Source: Candidatus Thorarchaeota archaeon
GTDB taxonomy: Archaea > Asgardarchaeota > Thorarchaeia > Thorarchaeales > Thorarchaeaceae
NCBI GenBank assembly: GCA_016933575.1
Contig: JAFGAR010000101.1
Span: forward strand, 62,001-126,000
Direction of reading: 5' to 3'
Length of the DNA: 64,000 nt
A program made the position numbers and the translations under genes. Shown in pieces: positions 9,580 through 18,025 of the stretch (position 1 is its first letter; every line of letters begins with the position of its first letter). Under the pieces are notes generated by a model. That model was not told the origin of the DNA. It was given only the letters and a program-made list of their open reading frames with translations, and searched no databases.

Positions 9580-9594
9580 GCTTATATATTAAGC
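9580..9594 (-). promoter_or_regulatory. TATA-containing palindrome upstream of the Roadblock/longin gene
   Basis: gcttatatattaagc is an almost perfect palindrome with a strong TATA core, about 85 bp before the start at 9496. Read on the minus strand it would start a transcript near 9555 with a leader of about 60 nt, giving the Roadblock-membrane pair its own promoter. Confidence 0.4.
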
Positions 9595-9655
9595 ATTTCT
9601 AGTAGCATATATTAGCAAATTTACCCATGCATTTGAAACCACGAGATTTGAGAGC

Positions 9656-9967
9656 CTAAAACGATTCAAACCAACCCTTTGTCTTGTCGATAGCATCCTT
9701 TTCTTCTTCGGTAGCTTCCGCTGCTACTTCTACATCTCGAACCTGAAAATTAGCATCAACAAAAGCAACTAGAGAATGTCCCTTTGTGCACTTTGCTGTC
9801 ACAATTGTTGGATAACGCTTAGCCTGAGTTATCTGACGTTCTTCGACCTCAACGTATACCAAGTTATTGTCAGGGCACGATGGACATGCAAAAGGTTTGA
9901 GTTTAATCTTTGGCAATAGGTTGTCTCCGTCGTCTCGAGGTCCAGAGATTAGACCGAATCTCTGCAT
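9656..9967 (-). CDS. Small zinc-ribbon protein in the GTPase cluster
   Basis: A 103-residue protein with a split metal-binding set, CPSC near residues 28-31 and C-x3-H (CTKGH) near 60-64, framed by beta strands (NLVYVEVEERQI and RYPTIVTAKC). This is a CCCH-type zinc ribbon. The C-terminal 25 residues are acidic and helical. It lies 49 bp after the small GTPase and 159 bp before the Roadblock/longin gene, all on one strand. Function is unknown; by context it may be an adaptor of the GTPase. Confidence 0.65.
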   Translation of the reverse strand: MQRFGLISGPRDDGDNLLPKIKLKPFACPSCPDNNLVYVEVEERQITQAKRYPTIVTAKCTKGHSLVAFVDANFQVRDVEVAAEATEEEKDAIDKTKGWFESF

Positions 9968-10016
9968 ATATTGATATTTGCTACAAATCCAACTAGAAGA
10001 AAAGACATTGTAATAC

Positions 10017-10589
10017 TTAGAATTGTGGCTTTACATACCTGTCTGCTAGGAATTTACCTACTGCATTGAACATTTCAGGGACGCCCTGCCCGGTCTTTGC
10101 TGACACCTCGAAAACTTGAGCATTGTATTTCTTTGCGTATTCTTGAGCCTCTTCAAGAGATACTCCCATACCTGGAAGACGCTCATCTATTTTGTTTCCA
10201 ACAAGAAATATATCACAGTTTGGGACACTACTATGAAGTCTTGAAATCCAATCATCCAGTCTATGCATTGTGAATGAACGGCTTACCTCGTATACCGCAA
10301 TTCCTATCTTAGAGCCTCTGAAATAGTCCATCACAACATCCTGAAAACGAGGTTGGCCTCCAAGATCCCAAATGAGCAGGGTAATCTCAGAGTTTTCTAC
10401 TTGTACCTTTTTTGTGGCAAAATTGACTCCTATGGTCATCTTCATCTGCTGATCGAAACGATCTTCTGTATACCGAACGGCTATGGAAGTCTTGCCTACC
10501 CCACCCTCACCAATCAAAGCTACTTTGAAAATAGGGTTACGCGTGGTCATATCTTGCAGCTCTGTTACTATGGCCGTGAGAACCGGCAT
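10017..10589 (-). CDS. Rab/Ras-like small GTPase of the Roadblock cluster
   Basis: A 190-residue small GTPase: G1 GEGGVGKTS, G2 Thr in MTIGVN, G3 WDLGGQ, G4 NKID and G5 VSAKTG. The G3 Gln is kept. G3 is DLGGQ rather than the DTAGQ of most Rabs, a form also seen in Arf-, MglA- and other prokaryotic Ras-like families. There is no C-terminal prenylation Cys (it ends DRYVKPQF). The first ATG at 10589 gives a 20-residue N-terminal extension before the fold; ATG at 10550 is an alternative. It follows PhzF by 28 bp and precedes the zinc-ribbon gene by 49 bp, so it is likely part of the same transcript. Confidence 0.92.
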   Translation of the reverse strand: MPVLTAIVTELQDMTTRNPIFKVALIGEGGVGKTSIAVRYTEDRFDQQMKMTIGVNFATKKVQVENSEITLLIWDLGGQPRFQDVVMDYFRGSKIGIAVYEVSRSFTMHRLDDWISRLHSSVPNCDIFLVGNKIDERLPGMGVSLEEAQEYAKKYNAQVFEVSAKTGQGVPEMFNAVGKFLADRYVKPQF

Positions 10590-10617
10590 ATGAAGGTTTT
10601 TCTGAGAGACGTAGAGA

Positions 10618-11523
10618 TTAATTTAGGTAGAATGTGCCTTCAGCGACTAGTCTGACTCTACCTGCGACATAGATTTCTTCCATACTCTCATTTGGAATTG
10701 TGGCAATTAACCGACTTGGCCGATTGACTTCATAACCCTGTTCAATATCAATTGGCTGTCCAAAGTCATGACCTTTGAGTATGTTGTATTTTTCAAGATA
10801 AGCTCCGAGTGGTCCAGCTGCACTTCCAGTTGCTGGATCCTCTAATACTCCTACACTCGGTGCAAAGATACGGGCGTGGACTGACGAGTTTCTGTTGACG
10901 GTTTCAGTGGTAAAGATGAGAATTTTTTGCGTCGATAATTCCTTCAGGTTTTCTAGAATCAGATTTGGATTTGGCACAGCTCTCTGGACTGCTGAGAGAG
11001 TAGAAATCGGAACTATCAAGAAAGGAAATCCAGTTGTTACCACCTGAACTGGACATTTTGTAGAGATATCTTTCTGCTCCAGTCCAATCGCCTCACAAAT
11101 CTTCTTTGTATCACTAACTTCTTCCATAAACGATGGAGCGGGTTGTGACATCTGGATTCTGTTACTATCTAAATATTCAACACGGATTGGTCCGATGCCC
11201 AACTGAACCAATATCGTCTTTTCGTCCGAACGTACTGTTCCTTTGTATTTTGCGACAAATGTTGAACCAAGAGTTGGATGTCCTGCGAATTGTAGCTCAT
11301 TACTGGGTGTGAAAATGCGTATCTTAGAACGACACCCTTTCATCGTAGGCTCTTCAAGAAAGGTCGACTCTGAGAAATTCAACTGTCGTGCAATGCCCTG
11401 CATCTCATCCTTGTTGAGAGCTTTGTTGAGTGAAGTATCCCAGAATGTGGCCAGATGATTTCCTCCAAATGGATATTTCTCATCCACAAAGACACTTGTC
11501 TGTACATAAGGAATAGATTTCAT
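10618..11523 (-). CDS. PhzF family isomerase
   Basis: A 301-residue PhzF-family protein (diaminopimelate-epimerase fold, two similar halves). Landmarks are FGGNHLA (residues 19-25), the catalytic Glu in NFSEST (about Glu52), ELQFAGHPTLG in the first half, and LEDPATGSAAGPLG in the second. Characterised members isomerise trans-2,3-dihydro-3-hydroxyanthranilate, but most archaeal members have no known substrate, and no phenazine genes are nearby. Cotranscription with the downstream GTPase is possible from the 28-bp gap. Confidence 0.92.
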   Translation of the reverse strand: MKSIPYVQTSVFVDEKYPFGGNHLATFWDTSLNKALNKDEMQGIARQLNFSESTFLEEPTMKGCRSKIRIFTPSNELQFAGHPTLGSTFVAKYKGTVRSDEKTILVQLGIGPIRVEYLDSNRIQMSQPAPSFMEEVSDTKKICEAIGLEQKDISTKCPVQVVTTGFPFLIVPISTLSAVQRAVPNPNLILENLKELSTQKILIFTTETVNRNSSVHARIFAPSVGVLEDPATGSAAGPLGAYLEKYNILKGHDFGQPIDIEQGYEVNRPSRLIATIPNESMEEIYVAGRVRLVAEGTFYLN

Positions 11524-11577
11524 GTGTATACTTCTTGCATACCAACTTAAGAATAAAGCTCCACAAGCAAATCAATT

Positions 11578-12054
11578 CTAGGGGCAATGTATTTTATCTA
11601 ACTCACTCTGACAGATTTCTCTGTCTTCTTTCCCCTTCACTGCCTTGGTAGCTTTCTCAGCAAGACCTCTGTATTTCTTGCAGTTTACATTATCGCCTGC
11701 TAGAGAATAAGCACGAGTCATCACTTCGTATGCAAATGCTAAGTCAAAATCGCCAATTCCTGTTTCTTTTGTAATCTTCAAACACTGTTCTGCATGAAAA
11801 AGAGCTGGTTCAATCCATGACAATGCATAGCAGACCCTAGAGATCATATATTCCGCTCGAGCAATATTGATTGGTTGTCCTATCTTACTCCAATGGTAGA
11901 GTGAAGTGTGAGCCATATGAAGGGCTTCTTCAAGTTCTTGCATGATAGGTTGTTCTTTATCCAGAATTGGCCAAATACTGTTGTTGGTCGTTATTGCAAT
12001 CTTCTTGTGGAAATCATCCAATGTCATACGATCTTCAGTCATGTCATCCACCAA
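11578..12054 (-). CDS. Helical TPR-like protein
   Basis: A 158-residue all-helical protein. Helix pairs such as ALSWIEPALFHAEQCLKI and LAFAYEVMTRAYSLAGD have the A/L/Y/A spacing of tetratricopeptide repeats; at least two repeats are visible. Such domains mediate protein binding. It is the first of six co-directional genes running to 7628 and lies 54 bp before PhzF. An internal ATG at 12042 is an alternative start. Confidence 0.6.
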   Translation of the reverse strand: MVDDMTEDRMTLDDFHKKIAITTNNSIWPILDKEQPIMQELEEALHMAHTSLYHWSKIGQPINIARAEYMISRVCYALSWIEPALFHAEQCLKITKETGIGDFDLAFAYEVMTRAYSLAGDNVNCKKYRGLAEKATKAVKGKEDREICQSELDKIHCP

Positions 12055-12246
12055 TGCTTCTCAATAGGTTCCATTCCGTTATTTGATTATCGTCTTTTCA
12101 TCTTTGTAGTATAATGGTAACATTATGTGACCCCATTTTGTGCCCATTCTTTATATACCAATTATCGAATAAACTAATAGAATTCGGTCTGAGACTTTAT
12201 CACTCAGAACGATTGTTAACGTGTGCTGGATTTGAGGTTTGAAAAA

Positions 12247-13323
12247 ATGAAACCAACCGATGACAATGAGGCTCCATCAGATGATACACCAATCGATGAT
12301 GAGGAGCCTTTTGATGTTGAAATAGAAATCAGACGAAAAAGGAAACTAAGGCGAAAGAGGTCTCCAGGACGTGAATATGCTTCTCTGATCAGCTTTGCTG
12401 CTTGGGCAATATTTACAGTCATCTGGCTATTCTTCTTTGCCAGTGGATACGGGCTCTTCCAGAATATCGCAGTTGTCTTCATTGCACTGTTGATCATTGG
12501 TGCTTTTAATGCATTAATTTGGATACCTTCTGTTGAAGGGCGTAAACCCAAAGCTAGTGCTGTAAGCGGAATTCTTTGGATCGCCTTTCTAATAATCTGG
12601 ATTATGTTCCTTGCAGTAGGCTTCGGATTTTATGAGAATATTGGTATTGCTCTTGCATCATTCTTGATAATAGGGGCTGTAAATATTCTACTATGGATGC
12701 CAAAGCATGGTGATGAGGGCGGTGCTAGAATAAGTGCCATATCTGCTGTCGGATGGTTGACTTTCCTTGTACTCTGGCTTCCATTTGCTGACAACTTCTC
12801 AGCTTCAATCTATCCGATTAATTTCTATCAGTCCGCATCAATCGTACTATTCTCATTACTATTGATGCTCATATTAGTGATTGCACCATGGAGAAACAAG
12901 ATGCAAATTACCATTGATGATCATGTATCTGTTGGATCTAGACCGAAGGCAACAATTGGATTACTATTCCTGTGGATACTTTTCTTGGCAATATGGATGT
13001 GGATCTTTGCTATTGATTTCTCAGGATATCAAAATTCAGCAGCTGTTCTATTCTCTTTTGCAATCTATGTTGCTATCACAATAGGATTATGGCTTCCATG
13101 GGCTCGACGTAGAGATGAAGGTCCAGAGAGTTGGTTCTCAATTGGACTGGCTTTTGCCTGGGTTCTTACATTGGCCTTGTGGTTCTGGTTCTTTGCTGAT
13201 AACTTCGACATGTACCAGAATCTAGCGATATTCCTTGTATCACTTCTAGCTATGGCAGCTATTAGTGGAAGTGCTCAATGGCTGAAATGGCATGACTTCG
13301 AAGCAATGGATTGGGAAGACTAA
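12247..13323 (+). CDS. Membrane protein built from five tandem two-helix repeats
   Basis: A 358-residue protein with a charged, acidic then Arg/Lys-rich N-terminus (about 45 residues), followed by five copies of a roughly 65-residue unit. Each unit has W-x3-L-x2-W-x-F-A at its start, a Y-x-N-x-A turn (GLFQNIAVV, GFYENIGIA, NFYQSASIV, GYQNSAAVL, MYQNLAIFL), and a second helix ending in W-x-P or similar before a basic loop. That makes about ten TM helices. I know no named family with this layout. ATG 12247 is preceded by GAGGT at a good distance; a GTG at 12223 is in frame. A TATA-like ttatata at 12151 implies a leader of about 70 nt. A strong terminator follows. Confidence 0.65.
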   Translation: MKPTDDNEAPSDDTPIDDEEPFDVEIEIRRKRKLRRKRSPGREYASLISFAAWAIFTVIWLFFFASGYGLFQNIAVVFIALLIIGAFNALIWIPSVEGRKPKASAVSGILWIAFLIIWIMFLAVGFGFYENIGIALASFLIIGAVNILLWMPKHGDEGGARISAISAVGWLTFLVLWLPFADNFSASIYPINFYQSASIVLFSLLLMLILVIAPWRNKMQITIDDHVSVGSRPKATIGLLFLWILFLAIWMWIFAIDFSGYQNSAAVLFSFAIYVAITIGLWLPWARRRDEGPESWFSIGLAFAWVLTLALWFWFFADNFDMYQNLAIFLVSLLAMAAISGSAQWLKWHDFEAMDWED

Positions 13324-13331
13324 TTCAATTC

Positions 13332-13355
13332 AATGGTAGGATTCTTCCTACCATT
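13332..13355. terminator. Bidirectional terminator hairpin between convergent genes
   Basis: AATGGTAGGA, a 4-nt loop, then TCCTACCATT form a perfect 10-bp stem. Seven T residues follow at 13361-13367 on the plus strand. It separates the repeat membrane gene from the convergent SDR gene. Confidence 0.75.
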
Positions 13356-13367
13356 ATTCATTTTTTT

Positions 13368-14135
13368 CTAGTATGCTAACCAACCACCATCGACTGCAAG
13401 AGTATGACCTGTGATATATCTTGCATCATCACTGGCTAGGAAACATACTGCACCCCGAATCCATTCATTCTTAGCAAGCATTGGAAGCGCAGTTCTTGGT
13501 TCAATGAGTCTTTTTCTGATAGCATCGTCTTCCATAGCTCCTATTGACATCGAGGTTGGGAAGAAACCGGGTGCGATTGCATTCACTCGAATGTTATATT
13601 TTCCAAGTTCTACAGCTAGAGCTTTGGTCATAGTGACTAATCCACCCTTTGATGTGTAATATCCAATTTCTTCGAACTCAGTTCCACCAAATCCAAAGGT
13701 TGAGGAGATGTTAATAATTGACCCAGTCTTTTTTGGTATCATCACCTTCGCAACTTCACGACTGGCAAGGAAAGCTGAAGTCAGATTCACACTCATCACA
13801 ATATTCCAGTCATCCAGTGTCTGTTCGATTAGTGGTTTAACAACATACATTCCTGCGTTATTCACAAGAACATCAACAGTTCCGAACTCTTCCGAGGTTT
13901 TGTCCACCAGGCTGATAATATCACTTTCTTTGGAAACATCTGTCTGGATAGGTAATGCCTGAACGCCATATTTGGAACTTATATCATTAGCAACTTTTCT
14001 CAATAGTTCTTGACGTCTTGCTGCTAAAACAACATTCGCGCCTGCTTCAGCAAATGCATGTGCGAATTGCTCTCCAAGCCCTGCTGAAGCACCAGTTATT
14101 ATGACTGCTTTTCCCTTCAGGTTATATTTTTCCAT
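13368..14135 (-). CDS. Short-chain dehydrogenase/reductase (SDR)
   Basis: A classical SDR of about 255 residues: TGASAGLG nucleotide-binding loop near residue 15, NNAG near residue 90, catalytic Ser in INISSTFG, and the YxxxK pair in YYTSKGG. It ends ITGHTLAVDGGWL, the family's standard C-terminus. It oxidises or reduces an alcohol or ketone with NAD(P)H; the FabG/glucose-dehydrogenase-like sequence does not reveal the substrate. ATG 14135 is preceded by AGGTGA at Shine-Dalgarno distance; a GTG nine bases earlier is also in frame. Confidence 0.92.
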   Translation of the reverse strand: MEKYNLKGKAVIITGASAGLGEQFAHAFAEAGANVVLAARRQELLRKVANDISSKYGVQALPIQTDVSKESDIISLVDKTSEEFGTVDVLVNNAGMYVVKPLIEQTLDDWNIVMSVNLTSAFLASREVAKVMIPKKTGSIINISSTFGFGGTEFEEIGYYTSKGGLVTMTKALAVELGKYNIRVNAIAPGFFPTSMSIGAMEDDAIRKRLIEPRTALPMLAKNEWIRGAVCFLASDDARYITGHTLAVDGGWLAY

Positions 14136-14212
14136 TGTCTTCACCTGATATAGCGATGAATGGTGTTCATTCAGAACCCCCTAATAAAACTCAAGATAAA
14201 TCGTAGATATGA

Positions 14213-14710
14213 CTAGTCTGTTATTATCTTGATAAAGTAATTCTCAGATTTTACAAATCCATCTCTCTCATAGAGCCCTCTACTCATCTTTGTATCATGA
14301 AGAGTCATCTTATCAATTCCTTTCTCCCTGCATACTTGCGTTATATGTGTGAGTAGCAGTCTTGCTACACCTCTGCCTCTTCTTCGGGGTTCTACAAACA
14401 TATTGAAGAGATATGCATACCTACCACTTGGATTATTGTAAGTTGGAAATGCAATCCCAAAACTTACAGCACAACTTCCGATTACCTTGCTATCCTCTAT
14501 TGCTAAGTAACAACTGATATTTGGATTCCAAGGTTCCTGGAGAAATTTCAGAGTTGCCTCACGGGTTGCAGCAATTTGCTCATCCGACCATCCCATTGAT
14601 GTGACCATTCCCACACGATGATGAAGTATTACTGGGATGTCTTCTATAGTGGCTTCTCTTATGTGAATCATTGACATAGATCTTCGAAGTGCAAAGGCTT
14701 TGGTTTGCAT
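14213..14710 (-). CDS. GNAT family N-acetyltransferase
   Basis: A GNAT protein. IHIREATIEDIP opens the fold; motif A is YLFNMFVEPRRRGRGVARLLL, in which RRRGRGVA is the acetyl-CoA loop; MTLHDTKMSRGLYERDGFVKS is motif B. The substrate is unknown. The start is uncertain: ATG 14710 gives 166 residues, while ATG at 14677 or 14671 would begin directly at the fold. A TTG at 14725 is less likely. It lies 30 bp downstream of the TauE/SafE gene on the same strand and is probably cotranscribed with it. Confidence 0.85.
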   Translation of the reverse strand: MQTKAFALRRSMSMIHIREATIEDIPVILHHRVGMVTSMGWSDEQIAATREATLKFLQEPWNPNISCYLAIEDSKVIGSCAVSFGIAFPTYNNPSGRYAYLFNMFVEPRRRGRGVARLLLTHITQVCREKGIDKMTLHDTKMSRGLYERDGFVKSENYFIKIITD

Positions 14711-14740
14711 TAAGGATGTATCCAATGACGCATTGAATTG

Positions 14741-15715
14741 TTATTCGGGCGTGGGCAAGTCACATGGTTCAATGGACTCTACGTTCGTTTGTTTCTTACG
14801 AAGCTGATAGAGCCTGAGTAGTCCAACTGGTACGACTATAATCAACCAGATAGTGACGTCGCCTAGGGTTGAGAGTAATCCTCTGTTACCTTCAGGATCT
14901 AGCCACATTTGTCCAAGTTTCATCATCGTTATTAAAGGCAGGACCAAGATCAATCCGAATATCTGCTTTAGTCTAACAGCATTGACTTTGCATGAAAGTC
15001 TTGATCCAATTTGGCCTCCTATCAACATGCCAAAACCTAGAGCAATCGCAAAATACACATTCACTGAACCAAGGTACAAATTCATTGCAGTTCCTGCGGA
15101 AGCTGTGAACATCATAATGAACATAGAAGTCGCTACTGCGGCATGCATTGGAACTCCCATAAGTATGCTAAGAACTGGAACTACTACTGCTCCACCTCCG
15201 AGACCTAACAGACCTGCTGATATGCCTCCAACAAGCGCACCAAAGAGAGCGATTCCCCATTGTCGTCTACTGATATTGGATATGTCCCATGCTGCTAGCT
15301 CTGATTTTAGGTCCCCCTTACCACGTTTCTTAGCAAATAACATCTTCAAAGCGAGAGGCATTAGAGAAACTCCAAAGATAATTCGAAGCACATAGGGAGC
15401 TTGAATCATTGTTCGTAGTACAACGCCGAATAGAGAGCCTGGAACTGTAAGGAGTGCAAGGAGTAACCCAACCTTAGGAATGATTGGACGTGGAGTCTGT
15501 TTCCAGTATGTTACTGCACCTGCAATTGATACAAATAATGCTCCAACAAGTGCTGTAGACGGTGCAGTCTGCTCGTTGAATATCGAGTAGAACACAATAA
15601 GAAGAAGGGGTGTATTCAAAGTGCCTCCGCCTATACCAATCATGGATGATAGAACTCCTACACCAGTAGCAAAGACTGCGACGAAGACAATATCAATCAT
15701 CAAGAATTCTTGCAT
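14741..15715 (-). CDS. TauE/SafE family anion exporter
   Basis: A 324-residue membrane protein of the TauE/SafE (sulfite exporter, COG0730) family. It has two homologous halves, each with the glycine-rich signature: SSMIGIGGGTLNTPLL near residue 23, and SAGLLGLGGGAVVVPVL near residue 175. About 8-9 TM helices are visible. Family members export sulfite, sulfoacetate or similar small organic anions; the actual substrate is unknown. The length is slightly above the family norm of about 250 because of a longer central loop (KKRGKGDLKSELAAW) and a cytosolic tail. Confidence 0.9.
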   Translation of the reverse strand: MQEFLMIDIVFVAVFATGVGVLSSMIGIGGGTLNTPLLLIVFYSIFNEQTAPSTALVGALFVSIAGAVTYWKQTPRPIIPKVGLLLALLTVPGSLFGVVLRTMIQAPYVLRIIFGVSLMPLALKMLFAKKRGKGDLKSELAAWDISNISRRQWGIALFGALVGGISAGLLGLGGGAVVVPVLSILMGVPMHAAVATSMFIMMFTASAGTAMNLYLGSVNVYFAIALGFGMLIGGQIGSRLSCKVNAVRLKQIFGLILVLPLITMMKLGQMWLDPEGNRGLLSTLGDVTIWLIIVVPVGLLRLYQLRKKQTNVESIEPCDLPTPE

Positions 15716-15789
15716 GAAGGCACCTTCTATTGGCGGTTGACCATAATGAGGGATACTTAAGGAATCCGCTATGGTGATTTCCAGGAATC

Positions 15790-16221
15790 CTAATCTGGGC
15801 TATTTCTACGTGCTATGAAATACAATCCTGCAAACAGGACAAGTAATCCGAAGAATATTACAATAGCCGCAAAATTAGCCTCTTCAATTGTTGTGGCAAA
15901 GGAATTGACCACTAATCCCGCTGCGATGATGATGAATCCGATGAGTGCTGTCAGTTTTCCAGGTTTTGTATTATAATTTAAGAAACTAGGTGGTTTATCC
16001 TCCCTTGGTATGACTGGTGCTTCAGAGACCTTAACAGAGCTCTTGAAGAAACGCACTTTGTCTTCAGTGAGAGTTCCATTCAATCTTCCTTCACTAACAA
16101 GATTGCCAATCATTGTGATAACATCATCAGGATCAATACCGAGTCTCTCACCCATTGTTACAATGGCGCTGACATTCTCTTCCATTATGATCTGAATTAG
16201 AAGCTGTTTTTTGTCTTCCAT
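15790..16221 (-). CDS. Winged-helix-like domain with two C-terminal TM helices
   Basis: A 143-residue protein. The N-terminal 65 residues look like a small winged-helix unit: helices around LLIQIIMEE and IVTMGERLGI, then DPDDVITMIGNLVSEGRLNGTL, a recognition helix followed by the wing. After a Pro-rich linker there are two hydrophobic helices (LTALIGFIIIAAGLVV and FAAIVIFFGLLVLFAGLYFIA). It would be a membrane-tethered wHTH with the domain in the cytoplasm. It may bind protein rather than DNA, as PCI-type winged helices do. GTG 16233 is an alternative start. Confidence 0.6.
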   Translation of the reverse strand: MEDKKQLLIQIIMEENVSAIVTMGERLGIDPDDVITMIGNLVSEGRLNGTLTEDKVRFFKSSVKVSEAPVIPREDKPPSFLNYNTKPGKLTALIGFIIIAAGLVVNSFATTIEEANFAAIVIFFGLLVLFAGLYFIARRNSPD

Positions 16222-16371
16222 AGGCCTACACACAACTGATTCTATTCATGTAATGAAACGGGCAAGTTGTCCTGTTTTCATTTCGAATATACATATTTCC
16301 TTACATGCATACCCAAGAGGCTTAGACCAATTACCTTATAGAGTGCAAATTTTGCCTCGATGTGACTGTCA

Positions 16372-17040
16372 ATGACACTAGGCGATAATGTTGATGTAGT
16401 TGCTCCGAAAAAATGGATGGATGGCTGGGATAAAATCTACAGTCAGTTGCTCCAGAAAACAGATGATGAACTGGCTCGTGTCGATGTTGGACATCGAGTG
16501 CAGCAATTGGAACATGCACTGGCAATTACAGAAACTAATACAATAGGCTTGAAGGTTCTTGAACTAGGTTCTGGTGAAGGTAATGTTGCTTGCTATCTTG
16601 CTAAACTGGGTTGCAAAATTGTTGCAGTTGATGCTTTAGCTAGCGCGATAGCTGTAGCTCAAAGAAAAACCAAGATTTTGGGCTTGTTTGAGCAAATTGA
16701 GTTTCGGCTTGATGATATGGATGGTTGGCCAATACCAGCTAATAATTATGATATAGTAATTGCAATCCAGTCTCTTCAATACCTATTCGATAGGACTATA
16801 CCTCGACTCCGAGAAGCAATGGATGCAGTACAGCCTGGAGGATTCTTTGTCTATAGTGGCAATATTCTCCCGCATTTTGAAACTGATCCTCCGATACGAT
16901 TCATCTCAGAGGAAGAGATTCGCAGAGAGTTCAAAGATTGGACACTGCATGCCTTTGGAACTGAAGAAATCCTGCGAAAACCTGATGATCTACGAGGCTA
17001 TGTTTGGCTCATCGCACGAAAACCAATGATACACAAATGA
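16372..17040 (+). CDS. Class I SAM-dependent methyltransferase
   Basis: A 222-residue Rossmann-fold methyltransferase: motif I VLELGSGEGNVA, motif II acidic end of IVAVDA, motif IV DIVIAIQSLQYL, and post-motif REAMDAVQPGGFFVYSG. This is typical of the COG2226-like small-molecule or protein methyltransferases. The N-terminal 50 residues form a helical lid with WMDGWDKIYSQLL. A TATA-like element at about 16332-16342 puts transcription near the ATG. It is convergent with the next gene with one base between stops. Confidence 0.88.
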   Translation: MTLGDNVDVVAPKKWMDGWDKIYSQLLQKTDDELARVDVGHRVQQLEHALAITETNTIGLKVLELGSGEGNVACYLAKLGCKIVAVDALASAIAVAQRKTKILGLFEQIEFRLDDMDGWPIPANNYDIVIAIQSLQYLFDRTIPRLREAMDAVQPGGFFVYSGNILPHFETDPPIRFISEEEIRREFKDWTLHAFGTEEILRKPDDLRGYVWLIARKPMIHK

Positions 17041-17041
17041 C

Positions 17042-17890
17042 CTAGGATTTGATACCCCAGAAGACGACTTCGCCAAAATGCTTCTCGTACTCTCCATAGT
17101 TTGAGAAGTGTTTTTTCATAATTGTCCTAATTTCAAGTCCTTCAACAATTCCAAGCTCAGGAAACATAGTATTTCCTGTAATTCGAATGAACTCACTTAG
17201 TGTTGGTTTTGCAGGTTCATCAAAAAAGACAAGAGGCGCTGTAATCTTCAAAATTCCTCCTTTTGTAAGTACTCGCTTGCATTCAGAAATAGCGTATGGG
17301 AGTTGTGTTCGTGGAGGCACACCTCTCATACTGATCTGATTAAAGGTTTCATCTTTCGTTTCAATTTTTAATAGGTCACTTCCTACAGTCTTGTAGTCGA
17401 TACCTGTCTTACTTAGAATCTCATCAGAACCAATAATACATATTCTAACATTCTTGGAAGATGCTAATACGTCTCTAATTTCTATGAGATTATCAACAGT
17501 CAAATGAGGGAAAGCAGCAAATAGAATTGTTCCCTCAAAATTTCTGACATTAGGCACATGCCCTAGATTGTACAGTCCTCCAGAGTAGGAGGATCTGAAA
17601 GCATTGTAGAAATGAAGAATTATTTCTAATCCATTTTTCAGACTGTCAATTAGATATTCATCAGCATCAGGTCCCTGCTCATACATTCTCCTATATGGTC
17701 CCAAAGGTCCGGGTTGTAGGGCACTTACTACGAGCTTTTCAGACTCCATAGATTTTAGCAATTTAGGTAGTCTTGTCCTCTTAGGGTCTGAGAAGTCTGA
17801 TATTGAATGAATGATGTCGTAGATTGATAGAGGACACTCATCTAATGTTAACAAAATCTTTCTTTTTAGATCAGAGGTCTCAGCCTTCAT
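17042..17890 (-). CDS. Winged-helix protein with a reduced methyltransferase-like C-terminal domain
   Basis: A 282-residue two-part protein. Residues 1-75 are a winged helix of PadR/ArsR-like type (KRKILLTLDECPLSIYDII, then RLPKLLKSMESEKLVV and a wing with YRRMYEQG). The rest resembles a class I methyltransferase: IRDVLASSKNVRICIIGSD is a strand where motif II would be, and CKRVLTKGGILKITAPLVFF is the standard late helix-strand. However, the expected glycine-rich motif I is replaced by GTILFAAFPHLT, so SAM binding is doubtful. It could be a regulator that uses a dead methyltransferase fold for ligand sensing. That is inference. Confidence 0.65.
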   Translation of the reverse strand: MKAETSDLKRKILLTLDECPLSIYDIIHSISDFSDPKRTRLPKLLKSMESEKLVVSALQPGPLGPYRRMYEQGPDADEYLIDSLKNGLEIILHFYNAFRSSYSGGLYNLGHVPNVRNFEGTILFAAFPHLTVDNLIEIRDVLASSKNVRICIIGSDEILSKTGIDYKTVGSDLLKIETKDETFNQISMRGVPPRTQLPYAISECKRVLTKGGILKITAPLVFFDEPAKPTLSEFIRITGNTMFPELGIVEGLEIRTIMKKHFSNYGEYEKHFGEVVFWGIKS

Positions 17891-18025
17891 AAAATCTCAC
17901 CTTGATATTGCAGGGATAGGGATTCCTTAATTATGAAACGTTCAACGCCAACTAACATTGGCAAAGAGACTGCTTCAATGATGTTTCTTATTACTAAATT
18001 CTCATCGAATATTCAGGGTTCTAAT

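Noticed and set aside
10618..11523. A phenazine pathway based on the PhzF homologue
   Set aside because: No other phz gene is near, and PhzF relatives are widespread in organisms that make no phenazine.
14853..15395. 180-codon plus-strand frame across the TauE/SafE gene
   Set aside because: It is the antisense of a clear membrane protein, with a Pro/Arg-rich low-complexity translation.
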